A stretch of 64,000 nt of DNA. Origin: Bradyrhizobium sp. CIAT3101 (GTDB lineage Bacteria > Pseudomonadota > Alphaproteobacteria > Rhizobiales > Xanthobacteraceae). Both the position numbers and the translations under genes were made by a program. Shown piece by piece: positions 50,505 through 58,694 of this stretch; positions within the stretch are counted from its first letter, which is position 1; each line of letters opens with the position of its first letter. The notes beneath the pieces are model-generated. The model searched no databases and was not told the DNA's origin. It saw only the letters and a list, made by a program, of their open reading frames with translations. Where the stretch lies: contig NZ_CP121634.1 in assembly GCF_029714945.1 (NCBI RefSeq), positions 2,997,001 to 3,061,000 on the forward strand. The letters run 5' to 3'.

Positions 50505-51005
50505 CCAAATGTCTCCGTGACGATATAAAAGACAATTACCATCAGCATCTTATGTGAGTTTCCACGGGAGGCCTCGGCGCGCTGGCAGTTAATAGGGCAA
50601 TTTGCCTGAAGCCGCAAACGCCGGGCGCGTCTCCTCAAATCCGTCCTCCGCGGCGTGAGGAGAAAAGGTCAATCAATCCAGCACGCCAAATAAGCGTCTT
50701 TGACGTTGAACCTCAGGTGTGGCTGTCGGCGACTTACCACTGGGGCGAGTTGTGCCTGCCCTCAGCACGCAATCTCCAGGGGAGTTTGCCGCAAAAGTAT
50801 TGCTAAGTGTAGTTTGGAATTGCAGTTTTAAGCCTGCCACTCAGAAGCCCACCGTCTAAAGGCCTGCCGTCTTGGGGAAGAGGGGTATTTTGTCTATTCC
50901 CTGCGGATGTCAGCCGACCCAACCACCCCCGTTTCATTCGTCGAACCAACCTAAGCAGCTATTCAGCCGGCCGGGCGAAACCCGGCTCATTTGAGGAGGA
51001 CGATA
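50505..51005. other. 501-bp divergent control region, no gene
   Basis: This lies between the leftward glycosyltransferase operon and the rightward beta-helix gene. It contains a CTCCTCA/TGAGGAG hairpin (50631-50662), a stretch with lower GC at 50790-50850, and the hairpin GCCGGG-CGAAA-CCCGGC (50970-50986) immediately before the ribosome-binding site of the right-hand gene. No promoter pair was convincing. The long leader could hold a small RNA or post-transcriptional element. Confidence 0.45.
50970..50986 (+). promoter_or_regulatory. Leader hairpin adjoining the ribosome-binding site of the beta-helix gene
   Basis: A perfect 6-bp GC-rich stem with loop CGAAA ends seven bases before GAGGAGGA. 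So near the ribosome-binding site it could affect translation or protect the mRNA 5' side. No ligand-binding fold is recognised. Confidence 0.35.
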
Positions 51006-51914
51006 ATGCGTCGTATAGCTTTACTCGCGGTTCTTTTGGGAATATTCGCGTCGGCCCCGGCACATGCCCAGGCCTCCCGCACTTGGGTGTCGGGTGTGGG
51101 TGATGACGCAAATCCCTGTAGCCGCACTGCGCCATGCAAGACCTTCGCCGGCGCGATTTCCAAAACAGCAGCCTTCGGTGAGATCAACTGTCTGGATCCG
51201 GGCGGCTACGGCGCCGTGACGATCACCAAGTCGATGACCCTGAACTGCAGTGCCACGATCGGATCAGTGCTGGTCGCAGGCACGAATGGTATCGTCATCA
51301 GTGCGGCGGCCACCGACAAAGTCATCCTCCGCAACATCCAGATTCAAGGCCTTGCGGGTACCGCTACCCCTGGTCTCAACGGCGTCCGTATCCTCACTGC
51401 GGCGTCGGTTTCGATCGAGAACTGCGTGATCACGCAATTCTCGCAAGCCGGCATCAGCGATGTCCGGACTGCGGGCAATACTCTGCTTTTCGTTCGCAAC
51501 ACGATCATCAGTTACAATACTGGAAACGCCATCAGTCTGACTGCTACCGCCGCCAACAAGGCAGTTATTGAAGACTCAAGTCTGATCAACAGCGTCGGTA
51601 GCGGCCTCGGCGTCGGCAATCTCAATAACGCTTATGTCACGCGGACCGTGATTGCCGGCAACGCAGCCAGCGGGATCGTGAACGACGGTGGCTCGGCGAT
51701 CAATGTGGATAGCAGCTCGATCACCAGCAACGGTACCGGCGTCACGGCGAACGGAATCATCCGGCTGTCGAATTCCGACGTGACGCTCAACGCCACAGGG
51801 TTCGCCGGCTCGGCGACAGTTTCCTATGGAAACAATCGTTTGGCCGGAAATACGACTTTCGGGGTTGCGGTGACGCCGGCCGGTGGAGCCTCGTCCAACC
51901 TCGGCGAGCAGTAG
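51006..51914 (+). CDS. Secreted right-handed beta-helix repeat protein
   Basis: A 302-residue protein with signal peptide MRRIALLAVLLGIFASAPAHA. The mature part starts RTWVSGVGDDANPCSRTAPCKTF, a motif typical of DUF1565-like or pectate-lyase-fold proteins, and continues with parallel beta-helix rungs (SVSIENCVITQF, AVIEDSSLINSVGSGLGV, INVDSSSITSNGTGVT). No catalytic set of a known polysaccharide lyase is visible. A strong GAGGAGGA sets ATG 51006. Extracellular or outer-membrane carbohydrate binding is plausible; the function is unknown. Confidence 0.85.
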   Translation: MRRIALLAVLLGIFASAPAHAQASRTWVSGVGDDANPCSRTAPCKTFAGAISKTAAFGEINCLDPGGYGAVTITKSMTLNCSATIGSVLVAGTNGIVISAAATDKVILRNIQIQGLAGTATPGLNGVRILTAASVSIENCVITQFSQAGISDVRTAGNTLLFVRNTIISYNTGNAISLTATAANKAVIEDSSLINSVGSGLGVGNLNNAYVTRTVIAGNAASGIVNDGGSAINVDSSSITSNGTGVTANGIIRLSNSDVTLNATGFAGSATVSYGNNRLAGNTTFGVAVTPAGGASSNLGEQ

Positions 51915-51957
51915 CAATTCGCTCAACATCTGGCCGTCGCGTCGCCAGGCAGTGGAT

Positions 51958-51994
51958 GAAGAGCCCCGGACAGCGATGTCCGAGGCTCTTCTTC
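51958..51994. terminator. Strong hairpin terminator after the beta-helix gene
   Basis: GAAGAGCC-C-CGGACA pairs with TGTCCG-A-GGCTCTTC around a GCGA tetraloop, fourteen paired bases with one internal mismatch, followed by TTC. It lies between the converging beta-helix and WbqC genes and could stop both. Confidence 0.75.
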
Positions 51995-52023
51995 TGGCGG
52001 CGGGACAGTCAGCGGTGGCGCGG

Positions 52024-52740
52024 TCAGGATGAGGCCGGCTGGCGATCGACCTGGCCGGTGCGGCTCATATAGCGCAGCGCGTCCGCCCCGGTATTGAACA
52101 GCAGGTCTAGTATGGTCACGGCGTGTTCGAAGCCGCCGTGAAGTTGCGGATATTCCGGATAGCCCTCATAGCTCATCCATTCCGGAGTGACGCCGGCGGT
52201 CGTGAACATCGACTCGTCGAAATAGCCACGCGCCGACGGCCCGCTAAGGTAGCGGTCCGCGCCGGCCGCGCGGGCGATCTCCAGTAGTCGCTCTGTCTTG
52301 ATGCCCTGCGCCGGATAGGCGGTATCCCGGGTAATGCGCGTCTTGAGCCCGAGCAGTTCGACGATGCCGTGGAGAAAGATCGCATTGACATCGGTCAACA
52401 GACGTTCCTTGCCGGCGCGTTCGTACCAGCCCTTCACCGTTGGCGCGAACTGCTCGAAGCACGCGGCTCGTTTGTACGCCAGCTCAAGTGTGCGCCAGTG
52501 TTTCTCTGCCCACGGCTGCTCGATCTCGACCTCGTCGATAGGTTGTTCAAACCGGCCCTTGGCGAGCACGGGAATGGTCAGCCATTGCACGCCGTTGGCG
52601 GTCTTGATCTTGTTGCGGTTGTGCCAGTGACGTTTGGCATATTGCACGCGGTCGAAGACTACATACTCGTCGCATTGCCCGATCAGGTCAAAAAAACCCT
52701 TCCAGGGAATGTAGCAGGACTGAATGATGCAGATGCGCAA
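52024..52740 (-). CDS. WbqC family protein
   Basis: A 238-residue WbqC-like protein, recognised from the opening RICIIQSCYIPWKGFFDLI, the DRVQYAKRHWHNRNKI segment and the C-terminal YPEYPQLHGGFEHAVTILDLLFN. WbqC proteins occur in O-antigen clusters and are linked to unusual aminosugar or amino-acid decoration. The start is uncertain: TTG 52740 matches the usual family N-terminus, while the frame is open to a TTG at 52803. It is divergent from the acyltransferase gene and supports a surface-glycan function for the region. Confidence 0.83.
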   Translation of the reverse strand: MRICIIQSCYIPWKGFFDLIGQCDEYVVFDRVQYAKRHWHNRNKIKTANGVQWLTIPVLAKGRFEQPIDEVEIEQPWAEKHWRTLELAYKRAACFEQFAPTVKGWYERAGKERLLTDVNAIFLHGIVELLGLKTRITRDTAYPAQGIKTERLLEIARAAGADRYLSGPSARGYFDESMFTTAGVTPEWMSYEGYPEYPQLHGGFEHAVTILDLLFNTGADALRYMSRTGQVDRQPASS

Positions 52741-52954
52741 GTGGTGACCTGAGGAGTGTATGGTTGACAGACTTGGTAACACAAATGGTAAGTTGGAATT
52801 CAATGATCTTCAGGACTTCCCATACGATTACCACATCGGGCTGCTTGTCGCCGTTCCTGCCTCCGGTGTCCATAGTCCGTCGGGATCGTGGCCGCCGGCA
52901 TGCCCGGGGGCCAGCGCGCGATCGGCCGCTTCGGTATGATTCCGCCCCTGCAAG

Positions 52955-54784
52955 ATGACCGAGAAGTATCGAGCCGATATCGACGGTCTTCGGGCGGTCG
53001 CAGTGATTTTGGTCGTCGTCTACCACGCGTTCCCGCGCGCCATGAGTGGAGGATTCATCGGCGTCGACGTGTTCTTCGTGATCAGTGGGTACCTGATCAC
53101 GGGTATCGTTCTCTCCGGCATTAATTCATCCAGCTTCAGCATCAGGGAATTCTATGCGCGGCGCGCGAGAAGAATTCTTCCTGCCCTTGCGACTGTGCTT
53201 CTTGCCGCGCTGGCGATCGGATGGGTGGCAATGCTGCCGTTGCCGTTTCACAATCTCGGTCTCCACGCTATCGCCGGCGCGCTGTTCTTTCCCAACCTGT
53301 TGCTTTTGAACGAGGTCGGATATTTCGACGCGGCGGCAGAGACCAAGCCGCTGCTGCACCTTTGGTCGCTCGGTGTCGAGGAGCAATTCTATCTGGTCTG
53401 GCCGCTGCTGCTGCTGGGTCTGAAGAAGATACCGAAATGGTCGACGGTCGGGTTGATATTCGTGGCGATCGTGTCGTTCCTCTATTGCTGTTATGCAACG
53501 CGATACCACGCGGCCACGGCGTTCTATTCTCCGATATCACGGCTGTGGGAACTTGCGATTGGCGGATTCCTCGCAACGGCTAAATTTCCTGCCACGAAGC
53601 GGTCCGACTTCATGTCGCTTGCGGGGATCGTGCTGATCGTCGCAGGCGGGTTCTTTCTCAAGAGGTCGAACGCTTTCCCCGGCCCTGCGGCCCTGATCCC
53701 GGTAACGGGCGCGGCGCTCGTGATCATCTTCGGCTCGCGTATTCTGCGGCAGAAGTGGATCGTATCGATCGGCCTGATCAGTTACCCCTTGTATCTGTGG
53801 CACTGGCCGCTGCTGACGTTCGCGGCGTTGGCCGGCTTCGTGTCGGTGCCGGCGAAGCTCGCCGTGATAGTGTCAAGCCTGGTTCTGGCGGCGCTGACGA
53901 CCGCGTTCATCGAGCGCCCGATCCGGTTTGGCTGGCTGCGTCCGTCGAGCGTTGCCGTTTCGCTTTCGTTGATGGCCTCGGTGCTCGTCCTGTCGACGGC
54001 GGTCTGGGGCGATGATGGTGTTTTCGCGCGATTCCCCGAGCAGATCCGTCCGGTTTTAGCGGTCATGGAATACAATCCGGCGTTAGGTGGCCGGGTTCTT
54101 AAATGCTGGCTGGAATTGACGACGAGTTTCGAAAGCTATCGTCCCGAATGCAGTGAGGGTTCCACCCTGGTTTGGGGGGACTCTCACGCCGGGCGCCTTT
54201 ATGCGGGGCTGGCGGCGCTAAAGCAAAGCACCAGCGAGATCGCGCAGTTTACGCGAGACAGTTGCCCGCCCTCGGCGCTCGAAGGAGGAGCGGCTTGCGC
54301 CGTCAGCAATCGCGCGATTCTCGCAAAGATCGCTGAACTGAAGCCAAAGAGGGTCATTCTTTTCGCGGTCTGGACCAGCTACCCGGAGTACAAGGGGCTC
54401 AACGCGGAAAACGCGATGAGCAGTAGTCTGGCCGAGATACTTCGCCAGCTAAAGACCGAAGTCGGTGAGGTGATCCTGGTTGGTGCGCCGCCGCTCTGGA
54501 CACCTGATCTGCCAATACAGGTTTACGATTTCTGGCGATCAAACGGGCAGCTTCCCGATCGCTTGCCGCCTCGCACCGAAAACTATCAGTCCATCAATAT
54601 GGGGCTGGCGCGCATGGCGGCCGAGACGGGCGTGCGGTTCGTTTCGCCGTTTGCGGTGCTGTGCAACGAAGCGGGCTGCCTGACGCACACGGCATCGTCG
54701 CGGACGGAATTGCTGACGTGGGACTATGGTCATCTCACAATCGAAGGTGCGGAATTCATCGGCAGGTTGATGCGGATCGAGTAG
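52955..54784 (+). CDS. Acyltransferase-3 with C-terminal SGNH domain (OafA-like)
   Basis: A 609-residue protein. The first 340 residues form a ten-span acyltransferase-3 domain (YRADIDGLRAVAVILVVVYH, IGVDVFFVISGYLI, LWSLGVEEQFYLVWP). The C-terminal periplasmic SGNH domain has the nucleophile motif WGDSHAGR near residue 407 and the Asp/His pair in TWDYGHLTIEGA. Such proteins O-acetylate lipopolysaccharide O-antigen, peptidoglycan or other surface glycans by moving acetyl groups across the membrane. Length and both active sites look intact. Confidence 0.93.
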   Translation: MTEKYRADIDGLRAVAVILVVVYHAFPRAMSGGFIGVDVFFVISGYLITGIVLSGINSSSFSIREFYARRARRILPALATVLLAALAIGWVAMLPLPFHNLGLHAIAGALFFPNLLLLNEVGYFDAAAETKPLLHLWSLGVEEQFYLVWPLLLLGLKKIPKWSTVGLIFVAIVSFLYCCYATRYHAATAFYSPISRLWELAIGGFLATAKFPATKRSDFMSLAGIVLIVAGGFFLKRSNAFPGPAALIPVTGAALVIIFGSRILRQKWIVSIGLISYPLYLWHWPLLTFAALAGFVSVPAKLAVIVSSLVLAALTTAFIERPIRFGWLRPSSVAVSLSLMASVLVLSTAVWGDDGVFARFPEQIRPVLAVMEYNPALGGRVLKCWLELTTSFESYRPECSEGSTLVWGDSHAGRLYAGLAALKQSTSEIAQFTRDSCPPSALEGGAACAVSNRAILAKIAELKPKRVILFAVWTSYPEYKGLNAENAMSSSLAEILRQLKTEVGEVILVGAPPLWTPDLPIQVYDFWRSNGQLPDRLPPRTENYQSINMGLARMAAETGVRFVSPFAVLCNEAGCLTHTASSRTELLTWDYGHLTIEGAEFIGRLMRIE

Positions 54785-54873
54785 GCGGTCGCGCGGCAAC
54801 GGGATCGTCATAGGCGGGTGGTATGGATTTCACCGGCCGGCACGTCTAAGATTTCGCGGAGGTTGGGAGGCCA

Positions 54874-55452
54874 ATGCGAGCGGCGATGAAGCGAGTCTTT
54901 GATAACTGTCGGGCTGGAAGCTTGGCGCAGCGGTCGGGGCGCGGCTTGGTGTCGAACCGCGCTGCGCTCACAAACGGCTTGGCTGTGGCGCTGTTTCTAC
55001 TCTGCGCCGTTGCTCCCGCCCACGCCCAATCCCTCGGCCAAGGCCTCGCCGCCTTCAAGCGGCAGGACTATGTGGCGGCGTCCCGCGTCTTCATTCCGCT
55101 CGCCGAGCGCGGCAACGTGGCGGCGCAGTCCTATCTCGGCTTCCTGTTCGAGACCGGGCGCGGCGTGCCGCAGAACTACACGGAAGCCGCGATGTGGTAC
55201 CGGCGGGCGGCGGAGCAGGGCGATACCCGCGCGCAGTATTCGCTGGGGCTGCTCTACGACCGCGGCCAGGGCGTGCCGCAGGACATCGTCGAAGCCTCCA
55301 AATGGCTGAACCTGTCGGCCGCCGCGTCGCCGCCGCGGGTTCGGGAATCCCGGGCCCGGATCCGCGACGCCGTCACCACCAAGATGACGCGCGGGGAGAT
55401 CGCCCAGGCCCGCCTGCGGGCGCTGGAATGGGCGCCGAGCCGCGAGCGCTGA
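54874..55452 (+). CDS. Sel1-like/TPR repeat secreted protein
   Basis: A 192-residue protein. After a basic N-terminus there is a signal sequence (LAVALFLLCAVAPAHAQ). Three Sel1-type repeats follow: one degenerate (FKRQDYVAASRVFIPLAERG), then AQSYLGFLFETGRGVPQNYTEAAMWYRRAAEQG and AQYSLGLLYDRGQGVPQDIVEASKWL. These fold as antiparallel helices for protein interaction. GGGAGG lies about five bases before ATG 54874; ATG 54886 is an alternative. No partner can be named; the position beside the secretion locus may be chance. Confidence 0.85.
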   Translation: MRAAMKRVFDNCRAGSLAQRSGRGLVSNRAALTNGLAVALFLLCAVAPAHAQSLGQGLAAFKRQDYVAASRVFIPLAERGNVAAQSYLGFLFETGRGVPQNYTEAAMWYRRAAEQGDTRAQYSLGLLYDRGQGVPQDIVEASKWLNLSAAASPPRVRESRARIRDAVTTKMTRGEIAQARLRALEWAPSRER

Positions 55453-55489
55453 CGCTGGCCGCCCGGGGGTTCCAGGACGCCTCTGGCAA

Positions 55490-55530
55490 AAAAGTCGAAA
55501 ACAACCCCATGCACAGTAGACGACGGTAGG
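55490..55530. repeat. Interspersed repeat (copy B)
   Basis: CGAAAACAACCCCATGCACAG and following TAGA match the segment at 10945-10971; the common 21 bases are 55500-55520. Like copy A, it lies just past the 3' end of a gene and between convergent genes. The 11-bp hairpin of copy A is not present here, so this is a partial copy. Confidence 0.65.
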
Positions 55531-55586
55531 AGGCCGGATGCCTCCGCCTGCGCCGCGGTGAGGATTCACCCCGAGCGCACCGGGCT

Positions 55587-56183
55587 TTAGCCAGCCCAGC
55601 CGCCGAGCCAGTTCAGATACCAGGTCTCGCCCAGCCACCCGATCCAGATCGATGGCGCCAAAAACAGTCCGAACGGCAGGAAGGCGGTCCCGCGCAGCGG
55701 TTTTCGCTGCAATGCGGCGTTGGCGAGATAGGCGCCGATCGCCAGCAGCGCCGCGAGCTCGATCACCGCCGCCACCGTCGCAAGATCGAGCCAGGCCCCG
55801 CTGACGGCGGCGAGCTTGACGTCGCCGAGCCCGAGCCCGTCGCGGCCGCGCCAGTACCGGTAGGCCAGCATCAGCAGCAGCAGCGGAAGCGCCACGGCTA
55901 CGGTGCGCGCGACCGGCCAGAGCAGCGCCTGGGCGCCCGCATCGGGCACGGCAGCGGCAGCGCGGAGCAGGGCAAGCGCGAACGCGGCCCCGGTCAGCTC
56001 GTTCGGGATCAGGTAATGGCGGGCATCGTTCGTGGCGATGGCGAGCATCAGAGCGGCCAGGAACGCGCCATAGAGGCCTTCCGCGGCGGGGGCCGCGACG
56101 AGGCTTGCGAACACGGCGACGAGCAGCGCGAGGCTGAGGGCCAGCGGGGCGCTTATCCCGTCATGCGCATCTTCCCCGGTCAC
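55587..56183 (-). CDS. A24 family prepilin peptidase, short form
   Basis: A 198-residue polytopic protein with the two catalytic Asp sites of type IV prepilin peptidases: one in NDARHYLIPNELTG and one in the GxGD motif GLGDVKL. It lacks the N-terminal cysteine-containing methyltransferase domain of PilD/GspO and so resembles TadV/CpaA-type enzymes. GTG 56183 starts four bases after the gspD stop, so the two form an operon. It is the likely processor of the pseudopilins GspG-K encoded across the divergent promoter. Confidence 0.87.
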   Translation of the reverse strand: MTGEDAHDGISAPLALSLALLVAVFASLVAAPAAEGLYGAFLAALMLAIATNDARHYLIPNELTGAAFALALLRAAAAVPDAGAQALLWPVARTVAVALPLLLLMLAYRYWRGRDGLGLGDVKLAAVSGAWLDLATVAAVIELAALLAIGAYLANAALQRKPLRGTAFLPFGLFLAPSIWIGWLGETWYLNWLGGWAG

Positions 56184-56187
56184 GCCG

Positions 56188-58533
56188 TCAGCGCGCGGCC
56201 CTGGGCGGGCTGACGGTGACCACGGGATTGCTGGTCCCGACCAGGCGGCTGTTCATCTTGGAGCGCATCTCCTCGGCGATGACATGGGCATCGACGCCGT
56301 CCTTGATGACGGTCGGGCGGATGAACAGGATCAACTCGGTGCGGGCGCGAGCGGTGGTCTGGTGCGAGAAGGCGTCGCCCACGCCGGGAATGGAATCGAG
56401 GACGGGAATACCCTGGCGCTGCTTGTTCTCGGTCTCGCTGATCAGGCCGGCGAGGAGCACGGTCTGACCGCTCGTCACCGCGATCGAGCTCTTGACCCGG
56501 CGCTGCGAGATCGTCGGCGTCAGCGAGTTCGCGCTGCCGGCGGCCACGCTCGAGATCTCCTGCTCGATATCGAGCACGACATTGCCGTTGGCATTGGCGC
56601 GCGGCAGCACGCGCAGGATGATGCCGGTGTTCTTGTAATCGATGGTGTTGACGACGGTGTTGTTGGCGGTCAGCACCGTCGCGGTGCCGGTCGAGAACGG
56701 CACCTGATCGCCGACCTGCAAGGTCGCGGCCTGGTTGTCCAGCACCACCAGCGACGGGTTCGACAACACCTTGACGTCGGTGACGCCGTGCAGCGCGTCG
56801 AGAATGACGCGCGGCGAGTTTTCCGAGCCGATCAGGAAGTTGAAGCCGGGCAAAACGCGTCCCAGCAGCGCGCCGGAGGCGGCGTTGACGGCGTTGGACG
56901 CCGCTTCGACGGCACCGCTGCCGACCGTCGCAGCATTGCTGACGCCGGAGATGACGTTGGAGACCGAACCCTTCTGGCTCGCCAGGAAGAATTGCACGCC
57001 ATAGTTCAACTGGTCGTTCAGCGTCACCTCGGCGATCGTCGCCTCGATCGCGATCTGGCGCTGCGGCCTGTCGATCTGGCGGATGGTCTGCTCGACGATG
57101 CGCTGCGCGTCCTGGTTGGCATAGACGAGAACGGCATTGTTGGTGACGTCGGCGGTGATCCGCACATTCTGCAGGATGCCGTTGACGCCGGATTTCGCGC
57201 CATTGCCGTTGGGGCTACCGAAGTTATTGTTGTCCTGCGCCGGCGTCGCGGCTGCCGCCGGAGCGGCGCGGGCACCCAGCGCCGAGCCCGCCGGTCCGGT
57301 CACCGGCGTTGCGGCGCCTGAAGCGGCGGTCGGCAGTGCGCTCAGCGAGGCGATAGGATTGGTTGAGGTCGACGTCGTGAGACCCGCGCCGGGAGCGACC
57401 TGGCTCGACGCGCTGTCGAGCGACGAGTTGCTCGCCGAGCTCTGGTTGAACAACATGTCGTTCAACAGCGCGACGACCACCTTGGAATTGCCGTAGCGCA
57501 ATGGATAGGATTTCAGGTTCACGCCATCGGTATCGGAACGGTCGAGTCGCGCAATCCAGGTCTGCGCGCGCTTCAGATATTCCGGCTTCTGGCTCACCAC
57601 GAGGATCGAGTTGAGCCGCGCGATCGGCTGGAGCTTGATGACGTTCTGGCCCATGCCGCCTTCGCCGGAATCCATGATCTTCTCGATCTCGGAGATCACA
57701 GGTTCGGGGGCAGAATTGCGCACCGGGAAGATGCCGACCGATTGTCCACGCATCCAGTCGGCGTCGAATGACAGAATTGTGTCAACCGCGGTCGCCCGAT
57801 CCGTGCCGCTGCCGCTGACGATCAGCGTGTTGCGGGAATTGTCGGGGCGCATGGTCGAGGCCTTCACGCCGAAAGCATCGAGCAGCTTGAAGATGTTTTG
57901 CGCCGACGTGTAGCGCAGCGGCACGACCGTGATGCCCTGGCCGGCTTCGGTACTGGCCGAGCGGTCGATGCCGCCGGGGCCGGCTTCCGGCGCCGGCAGC
58001 AGACGATAGCCGGTGCGGTCGCGCACCAGCGCCACGCCGGACATGCGCAGCGCATTCTCCAAAACGTAGATCGCGTCCGCCTTCGGAACCGGACGCACCG
58101 AGGCGAGCGTCACGGTGCCCTGTACGCGGGGATCGATCGTGTAGCCGACATTGAGGACGTCGCCGAGGATGACCTTGGCCACGGTCGCGACCGGCGCATT
58201 CTCGAAATTGAGGTCGTATCCGCTGCCGCCGCCATCATCGCGCTCGGCCAGCGCGCCGCCTTGCGGCGCACCATCGCTCAGATAGATCGCAGGTTTCGAC
58301 GATCTCGGCTGGCCAACACCGGTTGCCCCTGCATCCGCAGGTTGCCGGGGCTGGAGATCGATGCCGCGGATCTTGTCGACAAGGTCCTGGGCGCGCGGGT
58401 CCTTCGGGTCCGCCTCGACCGACTGGTCGGCGGTGACGATGCACGCTGTCAGCAGGAAGGCAGACGACAGGAGGACGAGCGTTCCAGTCAACGCTGAGCG
58501 GTGGCGCAAAAGCGGTCGGACCACTTCGAACAA
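56188..58533 (-). CDS. gspD: Type II secretion system secretin GspD
   Basis: A 781-residue outer-membrane secretin. From TTG 58533 it has a lipoprotein signal ending in LLTAC (Cys31), then N0 and repeated N1-N3 domains (VAKVILGDVLNVGYTI; SAQNIFKLLDAFGV; VRITADVTNNAVLVYAN), a Ser/Ala/Pro-rich linker, and the secretin core (VLSNPSLVVLDNQAATLQVG, VPVLDSIPGVGDAF-like end). An open frame continues to ATG 58659, but a good promoter at 58607-58634 lies inside that extension, so translation should begin downstream. TAGGCG precedes the TTG. The protein forms the exit pore for folded proteins. Confidence 0.92.
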   Translation of the reverse strand: MFEVVRPLLRHRSALTGTLVLLSSAFLLTACIVTADQSVEADPKDPRAQDLVDKIRGIDLQPRQPADAGATGVGQPRSSKPAIYLSDGAPQGGALAERDDGGGSGYDLNFENAPVATVAKVILGDVLNVGYTIDPRVQGTVTLASVRPVPKADAIYVLENALRMSGVALVRDRTGYRLLPAPEAGPGGIDRSASTEAGQGITVVPLRYTSAQNIFKLLDAFGVKASTMRPDNSRNTLIVSGSGTDRATAVDTILSFDADWMRGQSVGIFPVRNSAPEPVISEIEKIMDSGEGGMGQNVIKLQPIARLNSILVVSQKPEYLKRAQTWIARLDRSDTDGVNLKSYPLRYGNSKVVVALLNDMLFNQSSASNSSLDSASSQVAPGAGLTTSTSTNPIASLSALPTAASGAATPVTGPAGSALGARAAPAAAATPAQDNNNFGSPNGNGAKSGVNGILQNVRITADVTNNAVLVYANQDAQRIVEQTIRQIDRPQRQIAIEATIAEVTLNDQLNYGVQFFLASQKGSVSNVISGVSNAATVGSGAVEAASNAVNAASGALLGRVLPGFNFLIGSENSPRVILDALHGVTDVKVLSNPSLVVLDNQAATLQVGDQVPFSTGTATVLTANNTVVNTIDYKNTGIILRVLPRANANGNVVLDIEQEISSVAAGSANSLTPTISQRRVKSSIAVTSGQTVLLAGLISETENKQRQGIPVLDSIPGVGDAFSHQTTARARTELILFIRPTVIKDGVDAHVIAEEMRSKMNSRLVGTSNPVVTVSPPRAAR

Positions 58534-58606
58534 GATACGCCTACCAACGCTGCGAGAAAAAGCGCCCGATCCCCCTTGGCTCGGACGCGCAATAATTTGC
58601 CGCACG

Positions 58607-58634
58607 ATTATGTTTTTGCTAAGAAATAAGTCAA
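58607..58634 (-). promoter_or_regulatory. Sigma-70-like promoter of gspD
   Basis: Read leftwards: TTGACT, a 16-base spacer, CATAAT. This is the best promoter match seen in the window. Transcription would start near 58600, about 67 bases before TTG 58533. The AT-rich block is shared with the rightward gspE side, so divergent control of both arms is likely. Confidence 0.65.
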
Positions 58635-58694
58635 GGGCAAAGGACCTTCCGTGCTCCATAGAAGCTGTTGTATTCAAGTAACAAGGTCAACGCC

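Noticed and set aside
52741..52803. Longer WbqC start at TTG 52803
   Set aside because: Adds 21 residues not found at the family N-terminus; kept only as an alternative.
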